Positions 34,291-45,760 of a stretch of 64,000 nt of DNA are shown here, piece after piece. Source of the DNA: Heterostelium album PN500 (taxonomy: Eukaryota; Evosea; Eumycetozoa; Acytosteliales; Acytosteliaceae); the NCBI RefSeq assembly GCF_000004825.1, contig NW_008805065.1, positions 248,001 to 312,000 of the forward strand. The letters are read 5' to 3'. Position 1 is the stretch's first letter. Each line of letters starts with the position of its first letter. The translations under genes were made by a program, and so were the position numbers. The notes beneath the pieces are model-generated. The model saw only the letters and a list, made by a program, of their open reading frames with translations. It was not told where the DNA came from and ran no database searches.

Positions 34291-36038
34291 ATATTATATT
34301 ATATAACAAACAACTAAATAAATAAATAAATAAATAAAGTAACTGTATATTATTATTTTTATTATTATTGTGGGTTATATGTTATTTTTATTATATAAAT
34401 ATTTTTTAATCTATTATTTTTATTTTTTTTGAGAAATTCAAATACAACTAAATTAAAATTAAAATTAAAAAAGAATGAATAAATGAATGAATTAAGGAGA
34501 ACAAACAACAACCTTCTTTACTAACCTAAACTAACTTAACTACTAACAAACAAACAAACAAAACAATCAATCAATCAAAACAAAAAAAAAAAGTGTGGAA
34601 ATAAATAAATAAAATAAATTAATTAATAAATATAATAAATTTTAATATATTATATATATATTTGAAAGTAATGGTATGTATATGTTTTTGATTTTTGATA
34701 TTATATGTTGGTGTGTTTGTGTGTTGTCTTCTTAGTTTGTGTACAATCAATTATTCAATACAAAGGGAAAGTAGATAACTACCACACAATATATTTACTT
34801 GATTAAAAAAAAAAAAAAACAATTTTTTCAAAATGATTTTTTTTTATTTAAATTATTTTTTCAAATTAATTAAATGAGGTCGGTTTCTTTGCTCTGCCTA
34901 TCACCATCATAAAAAACTCATTGAATTTAATAACCATCAAACGTATTATTAAAATAAAACAACAAAAAACTATCCATTATATGGATTTTAATTTGTTATA
35001 AAAAAAATCTTAAAATTGATTCTTTAATAAATTAATATTTTAAACATCTAAATATTTCTATTATTTAATTATAAGTTATGTTCTGGTTATCAATCAAGAT
35101 TAATTAAATTTAATAACATCTATTTTCTTAAGATATCAAAGTGTTGCAAATAAAAAAAAAGTCCAACCTTTGCAAATTAATATTATTATTTTTATTATTG
35201 TTATCTGTAATTGTATTGTAAACGAATTAGAGAAATAACAATTTATTGTGATACAAAAAAAAAAACAATAATGGGAATCATAAGAAATACCTATAATATT
35301 ATTCTGTAAAAAAATAAAACATATAAACAAAGACAAAAACATAAATAATTATTTGATTTCTAATTTAGTAATAATGATAGATATATGAGTATTATTTTTT
35401 GTAAATCGATATTCAATTTGTAAATGATGTTGATTATTTGTACCCCAACATATTTTATCTATATCTGTCTATCGACATCACCATCCAACCACATTCTACA
35501 CACACTGATGATTTTTTTAATATAATCAAACAAATTGTGTTTTTACTTCAATTTATATTTTTGGGTGTAATTAATGAATGAATGAATGAACTGTGTCAAA
35601 TCCAGAGAGATATATAATATTAATGATCATTTTATTAAAAAGATTGAAATTTGAATTATTATTATACAACTACTACTATTTATTATTTGACCTACTGAGA
35701 ATATAATAAATATTAATAAAATGACAGTACTTGTACTAATAGTAGTATAAACAATTTATGTATAATAAATTTGATATATAATTATAAATGTCCAGATATT
35801 TGATTGAACCAATCTTATTATTAATGTGCTTATCAATAACACCACCCACAAACACATTTTTGGGTTTTTTTATAATTTTTTTTTTGTTTTGGTTTTGTTT
35901 TGTTTTTTTTTGTTTTTAAAAATAAATGATTTGATGGAATCTTGTATAATAAATTTCCAATTGTATTTTAATTTTTAATTTTTTTTTTTGTGTATATATA
36001 TAAAATATCAATTATGTATTATTATAAGATTTAATAGA
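34291..36038. promoter_or_regulatory. Large divergent intergenic region (F-box/ankyrin / RasGEF)
   Basis: About 1.75 kb of A+T-rich DNA between opposite starts, one of the longest gaps in the window. Short tandem repeats (CAAA, AATG, AAAT) and homopolymers are scattered. A CACCCACAAACAC CA-rich box at about 35842-35854 lies 190 bp before the RasGEF start. No coding exons or RNA genes were recognised. Confidence 0.45.
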
Positions 36039-39000
36039 ATGTCATCAAGTATCAATAATAATAATAATAATAGTATTATTACTAATAAGAATAATGATAT
36101 CGATGAGGTCATCGAAAATAGCCAATCAGCAGTATCAACACCTATATCTACATGTATAGGTGATAGGAAATCATTTAATGCACCATTGAAAAATACAGAT
36201 CTCCACCACCTTCTTGTTGACTCTACTACTCCCTCTTCGGATGCATCGTTATCAACATCACCTTCGTTGGCCACCAGTGGCGGCGGCGGCAATAGCAACT
36301 TGGCGGCGGATCGTCCAGTTTCGCCAAGTGTAAAACTATTGGGAAAGGTATTCGATACCACTGCAGATAAGCACATTCAGCAACAGAATAAACTCAACAG
36401 ATGCTCTCCTCCACCTCTGACCAAACCAAATTTCATTATTGCCAAAAAGGAAAAACACTGGATGTCATACTCCACATCATCAATACCAACCACACCTCCC
36501 TCCGCTGAAATTCCTACAGCACCATTCCCAACAACAGCATCAACAACACAAGCAAATACATTGAAATCATCTAATGATCGTCAACAACAAGTTCTTTCAA
36601 GATCAAAAGATGAGAATCTAAACAACAATGAAAATAACATAAACTCTCCCGGTTCTTCACCAAATACATCGTCAACTAATATTGTAAAACAAACACAACA
36701 ACAACAACAACAGCAACAAGGTTGGGTATCATCACCCACCACATCACCAAATACAATTTCTCCTTTACCATCACCTCCAACAACACGCATCAGAAATAAC
36801 CATAGACTTTCTGGGAGAGTGATTTCCGCTTCAACCAATGAAGAATGTAACACTACAGTATCTAATAATAATAATCTTAATAGTAGTAATATTGTTTTAG
36901 AAATAGTAAATAATAGTTCTAATGATGTACAAACATTAACACCATTGAATATTGAAAATAATAATAATAATAATAACAATATTAATAATAATGATAATGA
37001 TGGTAGTAACAATAATAATAATAATAATAATAATAATGATCAGACCAATGTACCTAATATGGATGAACAAAGAATTGAGAAATCAGTTGGTTTATCACAA
37101 TTTTTAAATAAGAGGAACTATCAGGCAAGACGTGTCGCCGGTGATTGGAAAGATAAACAAATGTTCACCCAAGGTACCACTGTCAATTTGGTGTCAAAAG
37201 AGAGAAAGAATCTTATTGGATCTAGAGATCCATTATTATCACCAAAAGAATTCATTTGCATTAATAGTAATAATAATAACACTAATAATAGTAATAATAA
37301 TAATAATAATAACAATAGTGAAATTGATAATAACTGTAAATGTATCAATGATTCTAACATCGATGTAAATAGTAATAATAATAATAGTAATGATATTAAT
37401 AGTAATAATGATAATAATAGTAATAGTAATAATAATAATGATGAAACAACAAATCAAGTTAGTGGTACTAGTGCTACTGGTGAAGATGATGCTGCCGTAC
37501 AGAATCTCGTTAATAGATATCGAACACGAAGAGACAACGCTTCAAGAAAGTCAAAGTTGTCAACTCAAGATGTTGAATGGATCACAACGAAATTCTATGA
37601 AAATAATAACACCAAAGAGAGTAGCACCAACACACCAGAGAAGAAAGCACTTTTATTACAACAACAACAACAACCACCACAATCCAAAGCGTCACCACTA
37701 CTTAAAAATAAATATTTAGGTGGTAGTGGTAATAGTGGTAATAATAGTAGTGGTGTTGTTGCAAACAACATTAGTAGTAGTAGTAATAGTAGTAGTGGTA
37801 ATACAACTAATAAAATTAGTGGTGGTGGTGGTGGTGGATTTAGTATTAGTAGTAATAATAAAAAGAGAACAAATAAAAACAATAATAATAGCAATAATAA
37901 TAATAACTCTACTGTTGATTCTAGTGGTGATGAAGAGGAGGATACTGAACAATCGAGCAACCCTAATAGTGCACCTTGCTATCGATACTTGGAGGATGTT
38001 GCCAAGCGACGTAATATTCCTTCTGAACCATCTCGTAAGCCAGGTTTGAAATCACCACTGTTTCTACACGTTCCCACACTGGCACAGCCAACACAATTCC
38101 ACCAGAACGCACCAGAGAAGCTAAACTCTACCAGTCTCTCGATATCGGTGGAGGAAAACAGTCATCAGGATCAATCGTTACTCTTCAATCAGCAGATTAT
38201 CAATCGTGTTGCACACGACAAGGATCTCACTTATCTCTTCTTTCCGGTTTTGAAGAGTTCCACCAAGATTGTCACTCCACCCTCAATCAATTCACACCAC
38301 CACAATCACCACAATGTAAAATCAACAAACATAATCAACGCAGCAGCAGCAAACAAACAACCATCAACAAACAACAACAATAATAACATCATCAATAATA
38401 ATAATAATAGTAGTAGTAATAGTAGAACCGCCAACGGAAATACCGCCGGTAACAACAACAACAATAATAATAACAGTGGAAGTAGTTCAAGTAGTAGCAG
38501 TAGTTCTGGAGTCAACATATCTTCTAGTGATTCTTATATCTCTCTGTCGCTCTCACCGTCATTGTCTCCGTGTTCCTCTTTGACACCGTCGCAAGCATCA
38601 CCACCGTCATCCGCCAGCTCACCAATTGAATCTTTGTCTTCGTTGCCACTCTCTCCACCCAATAGCATCGGTAGTCAAACCAGCAGCAGCAACACTGTTA
38701 CCACTCCTCGTGGACATGATCAACAACAACAACAAAGAAAATCAATTTGGTCACCTAAACCTAATAACAACAACAACAACAAACTATCGCCAATTAACAA
38801 CTCACCTCAGAGCGATACAACCATGTCACCTTCTCTATCACCGTCAAGTCCACAAGAGTATCTACAATCACCGACTCCACCAATGACTCTCAGTCTCTCG
38901 GATAGTAACAACACTGAACTTCAACTACAACAACAACAACAAGTAGTAGTCGATAGTCAAACGTATAATCCTATAGAGGAGGAGTTCAAGTCGAGAAGTG

Positions 39001-40458
39001 ATATCTATTTCGTTAGTCAACCACCACCAATCAAAAAGTTTGTAAAGATCAAATGTGGTTCGTTGGATGCTCTCGTGGAAGTTCTCACTCATCATAAGCT
39101 ATCGGATCCCAACTTTGTCGATACGTTCCTCCTGACACACAAGACCTTCACCACCTCTCAGACTCTACTGAGTAAGCTAATCGAGCGATACGAAGAGGAA
39201 CCAACTGCACTCGACGAAGAGAATGAAGAACAGATCGAGAAGCAATCAAAGATCTACAGATCTATCAAACTCAGAGTCTGCAGCATACTAAAGATTTGGA
39301 TCGATAAACATTTCTATGATTTCGAAAAGAATCCACAACTACTAAAAGACTTTGAACATTTTATTAAAGTAACACTAGTAGAGGATGGTATGGAAAAGAT
39401 TTCTCAAAACATTCAAAGAAATATAGCTAGAAAAGTATGTATCTAATTTTAACTTTTAAATTTAAACAAACAAAACAAACTAATTTTAAACAATTATGAT
39501 AATAGTTAAATGGTGAAACATTTGATAATACATTATTAATGAATAGAGTACCTGCACCAATTATACCAACATTAAAACAAGATCAAATAGGTAAATACAC
39601 TATATTTTAAATATATTTTTTTAAAAAAAAAAAAAACAAATATTTACTTATTTTATTTTATTTTTAAAAGTTACATTATTTTCACTTGACGATTTAGAGA
39701 TTGCTCGACAATTGACATTGATAGAACATGAAGCATACTCATTGATTAAACCAAATGAGTGTGTAAATTTAGCGTTTAGTAAGTTGGGTAAAGAAGAGAA
39801 TGCACCGAATATCACTGGAATCATTAGAAGATCAAATATCATTCCACTATGGGTTGCAACTGAAATCGTACAAGAAGAAAGATTAACAAAACGTGCAAAT
39901 ATAATTAAAAGTTTATTAATATTGCTGATGTATGTATTATTATTAGATCAATCTAAAATCAATCAAATATTAATTAAATTTATAATATTTTTTAAATATT
40001 TATAGCATTGTAGAAATTTAAATAATTTCAATGGTGTGATGGAAATCTTGTCAGGTTTAAATATCACACCGGTATTTAGATTGAAAAAGACATGGGAAAC
40101 CATACCGAGAAAGTATTTAGCGACGTTTAGACATCTGAATTCACTGATGGCACCGAAACACAACTTTAAGGTGTATCGTGATGTACTGCACACCAAGAAT
40201 CCACCTTGTTTGCCATTCCTCGGTGTCTATCTGACGGATTTGACGTTCTTGGAAGAAGGTTCACCCGATACCTTAGAGGGCGGTCTCATCAACATGGTGA
40301 AACGAACACAGCTAGCAGCGGTCATTCAAGAGATTCAACAGTTCCAACAGCTACCCTATTCGCTTAGCACCGTTCCCATTATCAGAGATTTCCTACACCA
40401 AGTGAACGGACTTCAAGAGCGAGCTCTCTATAAACAATCAAGAATCGTAGAGCCATAA
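36039..40458 (+). CDS. Ras guanine nucleotide exchange factor (RasGEF)
   Basis: Exons 36039..39434, 39506..39590, 39671..39929 and 40006..40458, about 1397 residues. The first ~985 residues are low complexity (Asn, Ser, Gln and Pro runs) with no clear domain. A RasGEF N-terminal module (about 1005-1130: KFVKIKCGSLDALVEVLTHHKLSDPNFVDTFLLTHKTF) follows, then the Cdc25-like catalytic domain: LDDLEIARQLTLIEHEAYSLIKPNE, ANIIKS...HCRNLNNFNGVMEILSGLN, RLKKTWETIP, LPFLGVYLTDLTFLEEG. It activates Ras-type GTPases in chemotaxis and development; which of the many dictyostelid Gef paralogues this is cannot be said. The coding sum is one base short: near 39911-39914 the helix before HCRNLNN is out of frame (see findings). 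Confidence 0.88.
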
Positions 40459-41701
40459 CATAGAAAAACAACACAAAGTAACAAAGCACATGACCAAAAA
40501 AAAAACCAAACCAAACCAAACAACACATAAAAAAAAAAACAAAATTTGTATTATTTATTATTAATTAAAAATTTTGGTATTATTGTTATCATTTTTGCTG
40601 TTTATTCCCAAAATGATCACCACCTCTAGAACCATTCCCATTCACAAAACAAGATTTTTTGATTTTTTTTTTTTTTTTTTTGATTTTTTTCATGAAATTT
40701 TAAGAGTGCAAAGATAACATAGAATGTAATCTTGCTAATATATTACCTTTTTAGAAATGCCGAAAACTAATGTGGTGATATTGATATTTTTTTATTTTTT
40801 TATATTTTTATCCTGGTTTGATTAAATAAAAATGGGTACTCACCCTTAGATTATATACCTGGATATCCAACAGGTTGTTTATTTTACACTTAACCAAAAG
40901 AAATAAATATATTACAACAAACTTATAATTTCAGTTTTAATATAAATAAATACATATAAACATATATATACATATAGTAATAAGTAATAAGTAATTACAT
41001 AATTTTTTAATCATCATTATCTTAACTCAAAAGGTAAAATTTAAATTTCACCATTTACACTTTTTTAAATCAAAACAACACACTCCAATAATAAATACGT
41101 ACAAAAAACATAGATTCTCATACAGATATACAACACAATTAATTAGAAGATAATATATACAAATAATTAATTACCAACAAATACTCATACACACACATAT
41201 TATGTACATTTGTTATATTATAATATCTTTTTTTTTTTTTTACTTTAATAGATAGCAGGTGTGTACAACTGTAAATTTGGGGTGTTGAAATTGTAAAACA
41301 AGTCTTTTTTTTAAACACAACTCACCCTACATAAATAAATTTCAAGATAAAATTGTGACACACAACAAATTCTATTGTTTTTTTTTTAATATTATTATAA
41401 TATTTAATTTTTTTTATTTTTTATTTTAATTTTTGCTGTCGATCTTTAAATGCCTATAACTATTACAACAACTACGATACAATCTCTAACAATAATAGTC
41501 AAATTCCTACCAACATTATAGCTGTAAACAAAAAAAGAAAAAAAAGAATAATAACATAGTTTACTTTTTTTTTTTATCTATTTATTTATTTATTTTTACT
41601 TTTAAAATAATTATAATAATAATAATAATTATATTGACAAAAAAATATCCATTTTAAAATTAGTTTAGTATATCCAAATATTAAAAATCAAAATAAAAAC
41701 A
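40459..41701. other. Intergenic (RasGEF 3' / TMEM86 5')
   Basis: 1.24 kb of A+T-rich DNA with T runs of 15 or more. It contains a CACCCT box at about 41326 and a T-run/A-rich leader before the TMEM86 start. No coding feature is supported. Confidence 0.45.
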
Positions 41702-42574
41702 ATGGAAACGATTCAACAATCAACACAACCCATTGTGAATGTTCAGACATTCGATAATATCGATGCCGTAAATCATAAGGATCTATGGTGGAAGCTATTA
41801 TATACATTATTTACTGCGACTGCATTAGCATATCTCTATGCAAGAAGAAAAGACAATAGAATGTTACATCTCGTTAAACCATTGCCAGTTCTCATCCTTG
41901 GATATGTAGTTTTACTTTGGTGTTCCGTGCATCACGTTGGAATGTCATCGTTATTCCACTTGATCGTTCCACATAAACCATCGGACTATGCAGTCTATAT
42001 ATCGATAGGATTGTTCCTCTCGGCAATAGGTGACCTTTTACTGATTTTCGATAAATACTTTGTACATGGAATCATTTTCTTCTTGACTGCGCATCTCTCC
42101 TTCATTTTGGCATTCACTGCCGAGAGTGACAGTCTCACTCAGTTCTTTACACCGTTGGTGGTTGTAATTTTGGTTGGATTCAATATTTTCTTTGTCTACC
42201 TATTCATCACCAAGGTGGTTCCACTGTTTGTCCACACCACACCAACCTCGATCGTCATTGCCCTCTTCTTTTACATGGCAGTCATTATCACCATGTGTTA
42301 CACCGCTTCACTAAAGGCTTTGACCAAGGTCGCACAACTCTGGGAGCTATCATCATCGGTTTCACATACACTTACCATCTACTCTTGCTGTGGAGCAATC
42401 GGTGCCGTCTTGTTTTTCATTAGTGATCTGATGATTCTCATTCGTGAGATGAACGCACTCAAAAAGAATAAGGTTTCAACTTTCCGTAGATTTTTGGGTA
42501 ACGGAGATGTTGGAATGATCACTTACTGGCTAGGTCAATTCTGTATTGCTTTAAGTGTTACCTCAATATTGTAA
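41702..42574 (+). CDS. tmem86: YhhN/TMEM86 family membrane protein (lysoplasmalogenase-like)
   Basis: Single exon, 290 residues. Members such as human TMEM86A/B cleave the vinyl-ether bond of lysoplasmalogens. About eight hydrophobic segments are visible, with the family motifs KPLPVLILGY in the second, SIGLFLSAIGDLLLIFDKYFVHGIIFFLTAHLSFI (the conserved S/A-x-x-GD and F-x-x-G...AH), and the C-terminal GAIGAVLFFISDLMILI and YWLGQFCIALS. The conserved acidic residues in GDLLL and SDLMI are present. Enzymatic activity is inferred; plasmalogens do occur in dictyostelids. Stands alone with about 1.2 kb upstream. Confidence 0.92.
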   Translation: METIQQSTQPIVNVQTFDNIDAVNHKDLWWKLLYTLFTATALAYLYARRKDNRMLHLVKPLPVLILGYVVLLWCSVHHVGMSSLFHLIVPHKPSDYAVYISIGLFLSAIGDLLLIFDKYFVHGIIFFLTAHLSFILAFTAESDSLTQFFTPLVVVILVGFNIFFVYLFITKVVPLFVHTTPTSIVIALFFYMAVIITMCYTASLKALTKVAQLWELSSSVSHTLTIYSCCGAIGAVLFFISDLMILIREMNALKKNKVSTFRRFLGNGDVGMITYWLGQFCIALSVTSIL

Positions 42575-43005
42575 CTAATATAATATTTAAATAAATTTAA
42601 TATTTATATTTTATCGATTAAATAATAGATATGTGAATAAAAAGAATTTAAATAATAAAATAGAAATATGAAGTATAATTAATAAACAAAATATAAATTG
42701 TTTAAATAAAGGACAAAATAAAGTATAAAACCAGTGGGAATAAAAGAAATAAAAGGAATGGAAGGTAATATGCACATATATTTGACTTTAACAATTTCAA
42801 ATATTTATTTTTATGAATGATATTGATAAAAAACCAATTTTGAGTTTATTCTGATCCTCAAATCCTAACATTTTCTGAATTTCTTTAAATAAAGTAATGT
42901 TTTAAAAGAATTAAGTTAGTTTATCATAAAAAAGTTTATATTTTGATTTAATGTTTTTTTTATTTATTTAAATATACATAGAAAAAAGATAACAATTTAA
43001 AATAT
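42575..43005. other. Convergent 3' intergenic region
   Basis: 431 bp of A+T-rich DNA between the TMEM86 stop and the stop of the minus-strand gene at 43006. It must carry both poly(A) sites. No gene is seen. Confidence 0.5.
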
Positions 43006-44151
43006 TTAGAAGAAATAAGCTGATCCACAATTTCCACTAAACATAAATACATGTCCAACTTCTTTAGTAATGTAAGATCCATATCTTGCAATATCTTCAG
43101 AGTTAAAAATTGATTTTTTCTTTGGTTTTTCTTCAACTGACTTTTGCTCCTCTTCTCTCATTCTCTCTTTTAGTTCCTCGATGTCCTTATCCTTTGGTTC
43201 GGGTGGTGTGAAAATAATCTTTCTCAAAGTATTCATTCTACCAGAGAGAGTAAGATATTTCTTCTTTTGAACTGGGTCGTGATCCTCCCTGTTCTCAGTG
43301 GTACCATCGATGCTATTAAAGTTGTTTGGAATAGAAGAAGTGGTACGATTCAATTCCTTTCTCTTTGAGTTGGAACTGCTTGACTTTGGTTCGTTCTCTT
43401 CGGCTGCCAAATCGTTTTCATATTTAGTTGATCTCTTCTTTGAAAAAGTATTGTAGAATTTCATACGAAGTGATTTCTTTCGTGACAATGATTTCTTTGG
43501 AAGATCTTGTTGGTACTGCTCTAAATTGATTTCCTTTGGTTTGTAGTCTGGTGGTAGATCTGATTTATTTGCTTCTGATTCGAATAGATTCAATAGTTCA
43601 ACCTCTGCTCTAGTTGGACGTCTAACTCTCTCTACTGCAATATTCTCGGCTTCATCGATTGGTGGAAGAGGGTGTTCCTCCTCAGTCTTTGGTTTCTCCT
43701 CTTCAATCTCTTCCAACTTTGGTTGTTCTGGTTCCTCCTCGATCTTTGGTTTTTCATCTTCAATCTCTTCCAACTTTGGTTGTTCTGGTTCTTCTAGCTT
43801 TGGTTGATTGGGTTCTACAATTGGAGACTCTTCTGGCTTAGCATCTTCCACGACTACCTCTTTTGGTTTTTCTTCTTCTCCTACTGGCTTTGGTTCGCAA
43901 TTCTCGATTTGACTTGGTAAAGTATCTATAGAAGGTGGATTTTCAATTGGAGAAGTACTTCCTACTGGTTTGGATTCATCGACTGGTTGATCATTCTCTT
44001 TGTTTATTTCAGGTTCTGTTGATACTGGAGTAACTGGAGGTTGTTCAGCTGGTTCATTTGAAATAGCAACTGGTTTTTCAACCTGTTTATTATTATCTGG
44101 TAAATTATTATTATTCTTTGTTGATTTTCTTTTTGACGAACTATTTCCCAT
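43006..44151 (-). CDS. Unknown Glu/Pro/Lys-rich protein with N-myristoylation signal
   Basis: Single exon, 381 residues from the ATG at 44151. The start MGNSSSKRKS fits an N-myristoylation site followed by a basic patch, so membrane attachment is likely. Residues about 100-160 contain imperfect repeats of EQPKLEEIE-EKPK-EEE (see findings). Then come a basic stretch (KKSLSRKKSLRMKFYNTFSKKRS, phosphorylation-like RKKS sites) and a charged helix (KDIEELKERMREEEQKS). The last 40 residues are less biased and end GHVFMFSGNCGSAYFF, an unusual aromatic/Gly tail that could be the conserved part. No known domain is recognised. It is complete, with a normal start context and stop. Confidence 0.72.
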   Translation of the reverse strand: MGNSSSKRKSTKNNNNLPDNNKQVEKPVAISNEPAEQPPVTPVSTEPEINKENDQPVDESKPVGSTSPIENPPSIDTLPSQIENCEPKPVGEEEKPKEVVVEDAKPEESPIVEPNQPKLEEPEQPKLEEIEDEKPKIEEEPEQPKLEEIEEEKPKTEEEHPLPPIDEAENIAVERVRRPTRAEVELLNLFESEANKSDLPPDYKPKEINLEQYQQDLPKKSLSRKKSLRMKFYNTFSKKRSTKYENDLAAEENEPKSSSSNSKRKELNRTTSSIPNNFNSIDGTTENREDHDPVQKKKYLTLSGRMNTLRKIIFTPPEPKDKDIEELKERMREEEQKSVEEKPKKKSIFNSEDIARYGSYITKEVGHVFMFSGNCGSAYFF

Positions 44152-45760
44152 TTTTTAATAAAAACAATATTAATATGGAAAAAAAACTTGTTATTTAAAG
44201 TAGGAAACAAATATTGATATTTAATTTATAACAAAAAAAATATTGACAATAATAACAAATATGATATGGTTAATGATTATAAAATATATAATTTTTTTTT
44301 TAATATGTTCTGTCGAATTTCAAAATATATACAATAAATTCTATTGTGTTTTTATTTTATTTAAAAAACATAAGTGATTTAAATATTTTTTTAACTAAAT
44401 ATATTGATTTAACACTATGATCACTCTTCATCAACAGAAAAAACAACCATCAATATTAATATTGATAACAAACAACACCAAACAACATCAAACCACATCT
44501 CCACTAAAACAAAATACCCCACATGACTTATGGTAATCATATACTTTCTTTCTATTTAAATAGAAAGAAATGATCATCCTATAACAAACTCTTAATGGTA
44601 CCTCCTACGATCCAATAATTTTTGATTGCTCCATTGTTGTTTGTTTTTGCTTGATGAAATGGATCATGATTCTGATTATTGGTAGTGGGGTGTTTAATTA
44701 ATAGTATAACTATAAAGAAAGGTCATCTTCATCAATCTAAAAGTGTACACTTTCAAAATAGTGGAATCTTAAACTGTGTAGAAACGCAACATTATCATCA
44801 TCATGATACATACACACTCTATCAAATAATATTGGATTCAACTGAAAAGAAGAAGCTGCAACAAACCTGACAACCAACTAACGAACCACCAACTATTCAA
44901 CACAAATAAATAAATTTAACTACTTATATATCAATTATCATACCCACACACAGAAAAACACAAAAAATTCTTTAAAACATGTAAATTTTTTATGGAACCA
45001 ATTCACACTTTAAATTTAAAAAAAAACACACAAAACACATTAAACACCATTATTTTTATTTTGATTATGATTGCTGTTGATGGTATTCGTTCATTGGATG
45101 ACGTTTTAAATTATGATTATCGTGATATATAAATAAAATTGAAAGCATAGAACCTACAACAATAGAAACAACTATTTATATCACAATAGTTTATGTGTTT
45201 GTTTAATTTTATTTATTATTTTAGAAGGCTTGTCATAAGATCGAATAATAATATTAAATTAACGAAAAATGGATAATTTGTTAACAACATCAAACACAAT
45301 GATCAATTTTGTTACTTCAAATAATATCATCAACCAAATATAAATACAAAGTTATATATTTTATTTGATGTGGTATGAAATTAATAGTAATAAAGTGAGG
45401 TCATTATGATCATTAAAAAAGATATTATTTGATTTAAACCGACACATCAATTACTTTCCATTTTAAGTTATCATCAATTTATTTTTTTTTGGGTAATAAA
45501 ATTATTTGTAAACAATGAATAAATCTGATAATTAAATAAACAAATTGTTGGTGTTTTTTTGTTTTTTTAAAAAATTAATTTAAATTTATTAATATATTAT
45601 ATTCAAAAAGGCTTCAAACCAATTTGATATATAATTATTGTTGTTGTTGCTGTTGTTGTTGATTTGTTATATCGATAGTTAGATAAAAATGTATAGTTTG
45701 TTAGTTAATTGTTGTTGTGTTGAACATTCTCTGTCTGAATGTAATTGTTGTTGTCTTTTT
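44152..45760. other. Long intergenic region
   Basis: 1.6 kb between two minus-strand genes. It holds a 26-bp perfect palindrome (44545-44570, listed separately), a CCCACACAC CA-rich box at about 44943-44951 (about 790 bp upstream of the 44151 start) and a (GTT)n run near 45640-45660. A 63-codon + strand open frame at about 44680-44870 has no coding character. Confidence 0.5.
44545..44570. repeat. 26-bp perfect palindrome
   Basis: TTTCTTTCTATTTAAATAGAAAGAAA reads the same on both strands without a spacer. It lies about 395 bp upstream of the gene starting at 44151. It could be a binding site for a dimeric factor or a chance/structural element. Confidence 0.6.

Noticed and set aside
44679-44870. 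63-codon + strand frame near the palindrome
   Set aside because: No conserved pattern, poor codon composition, no leader signal.
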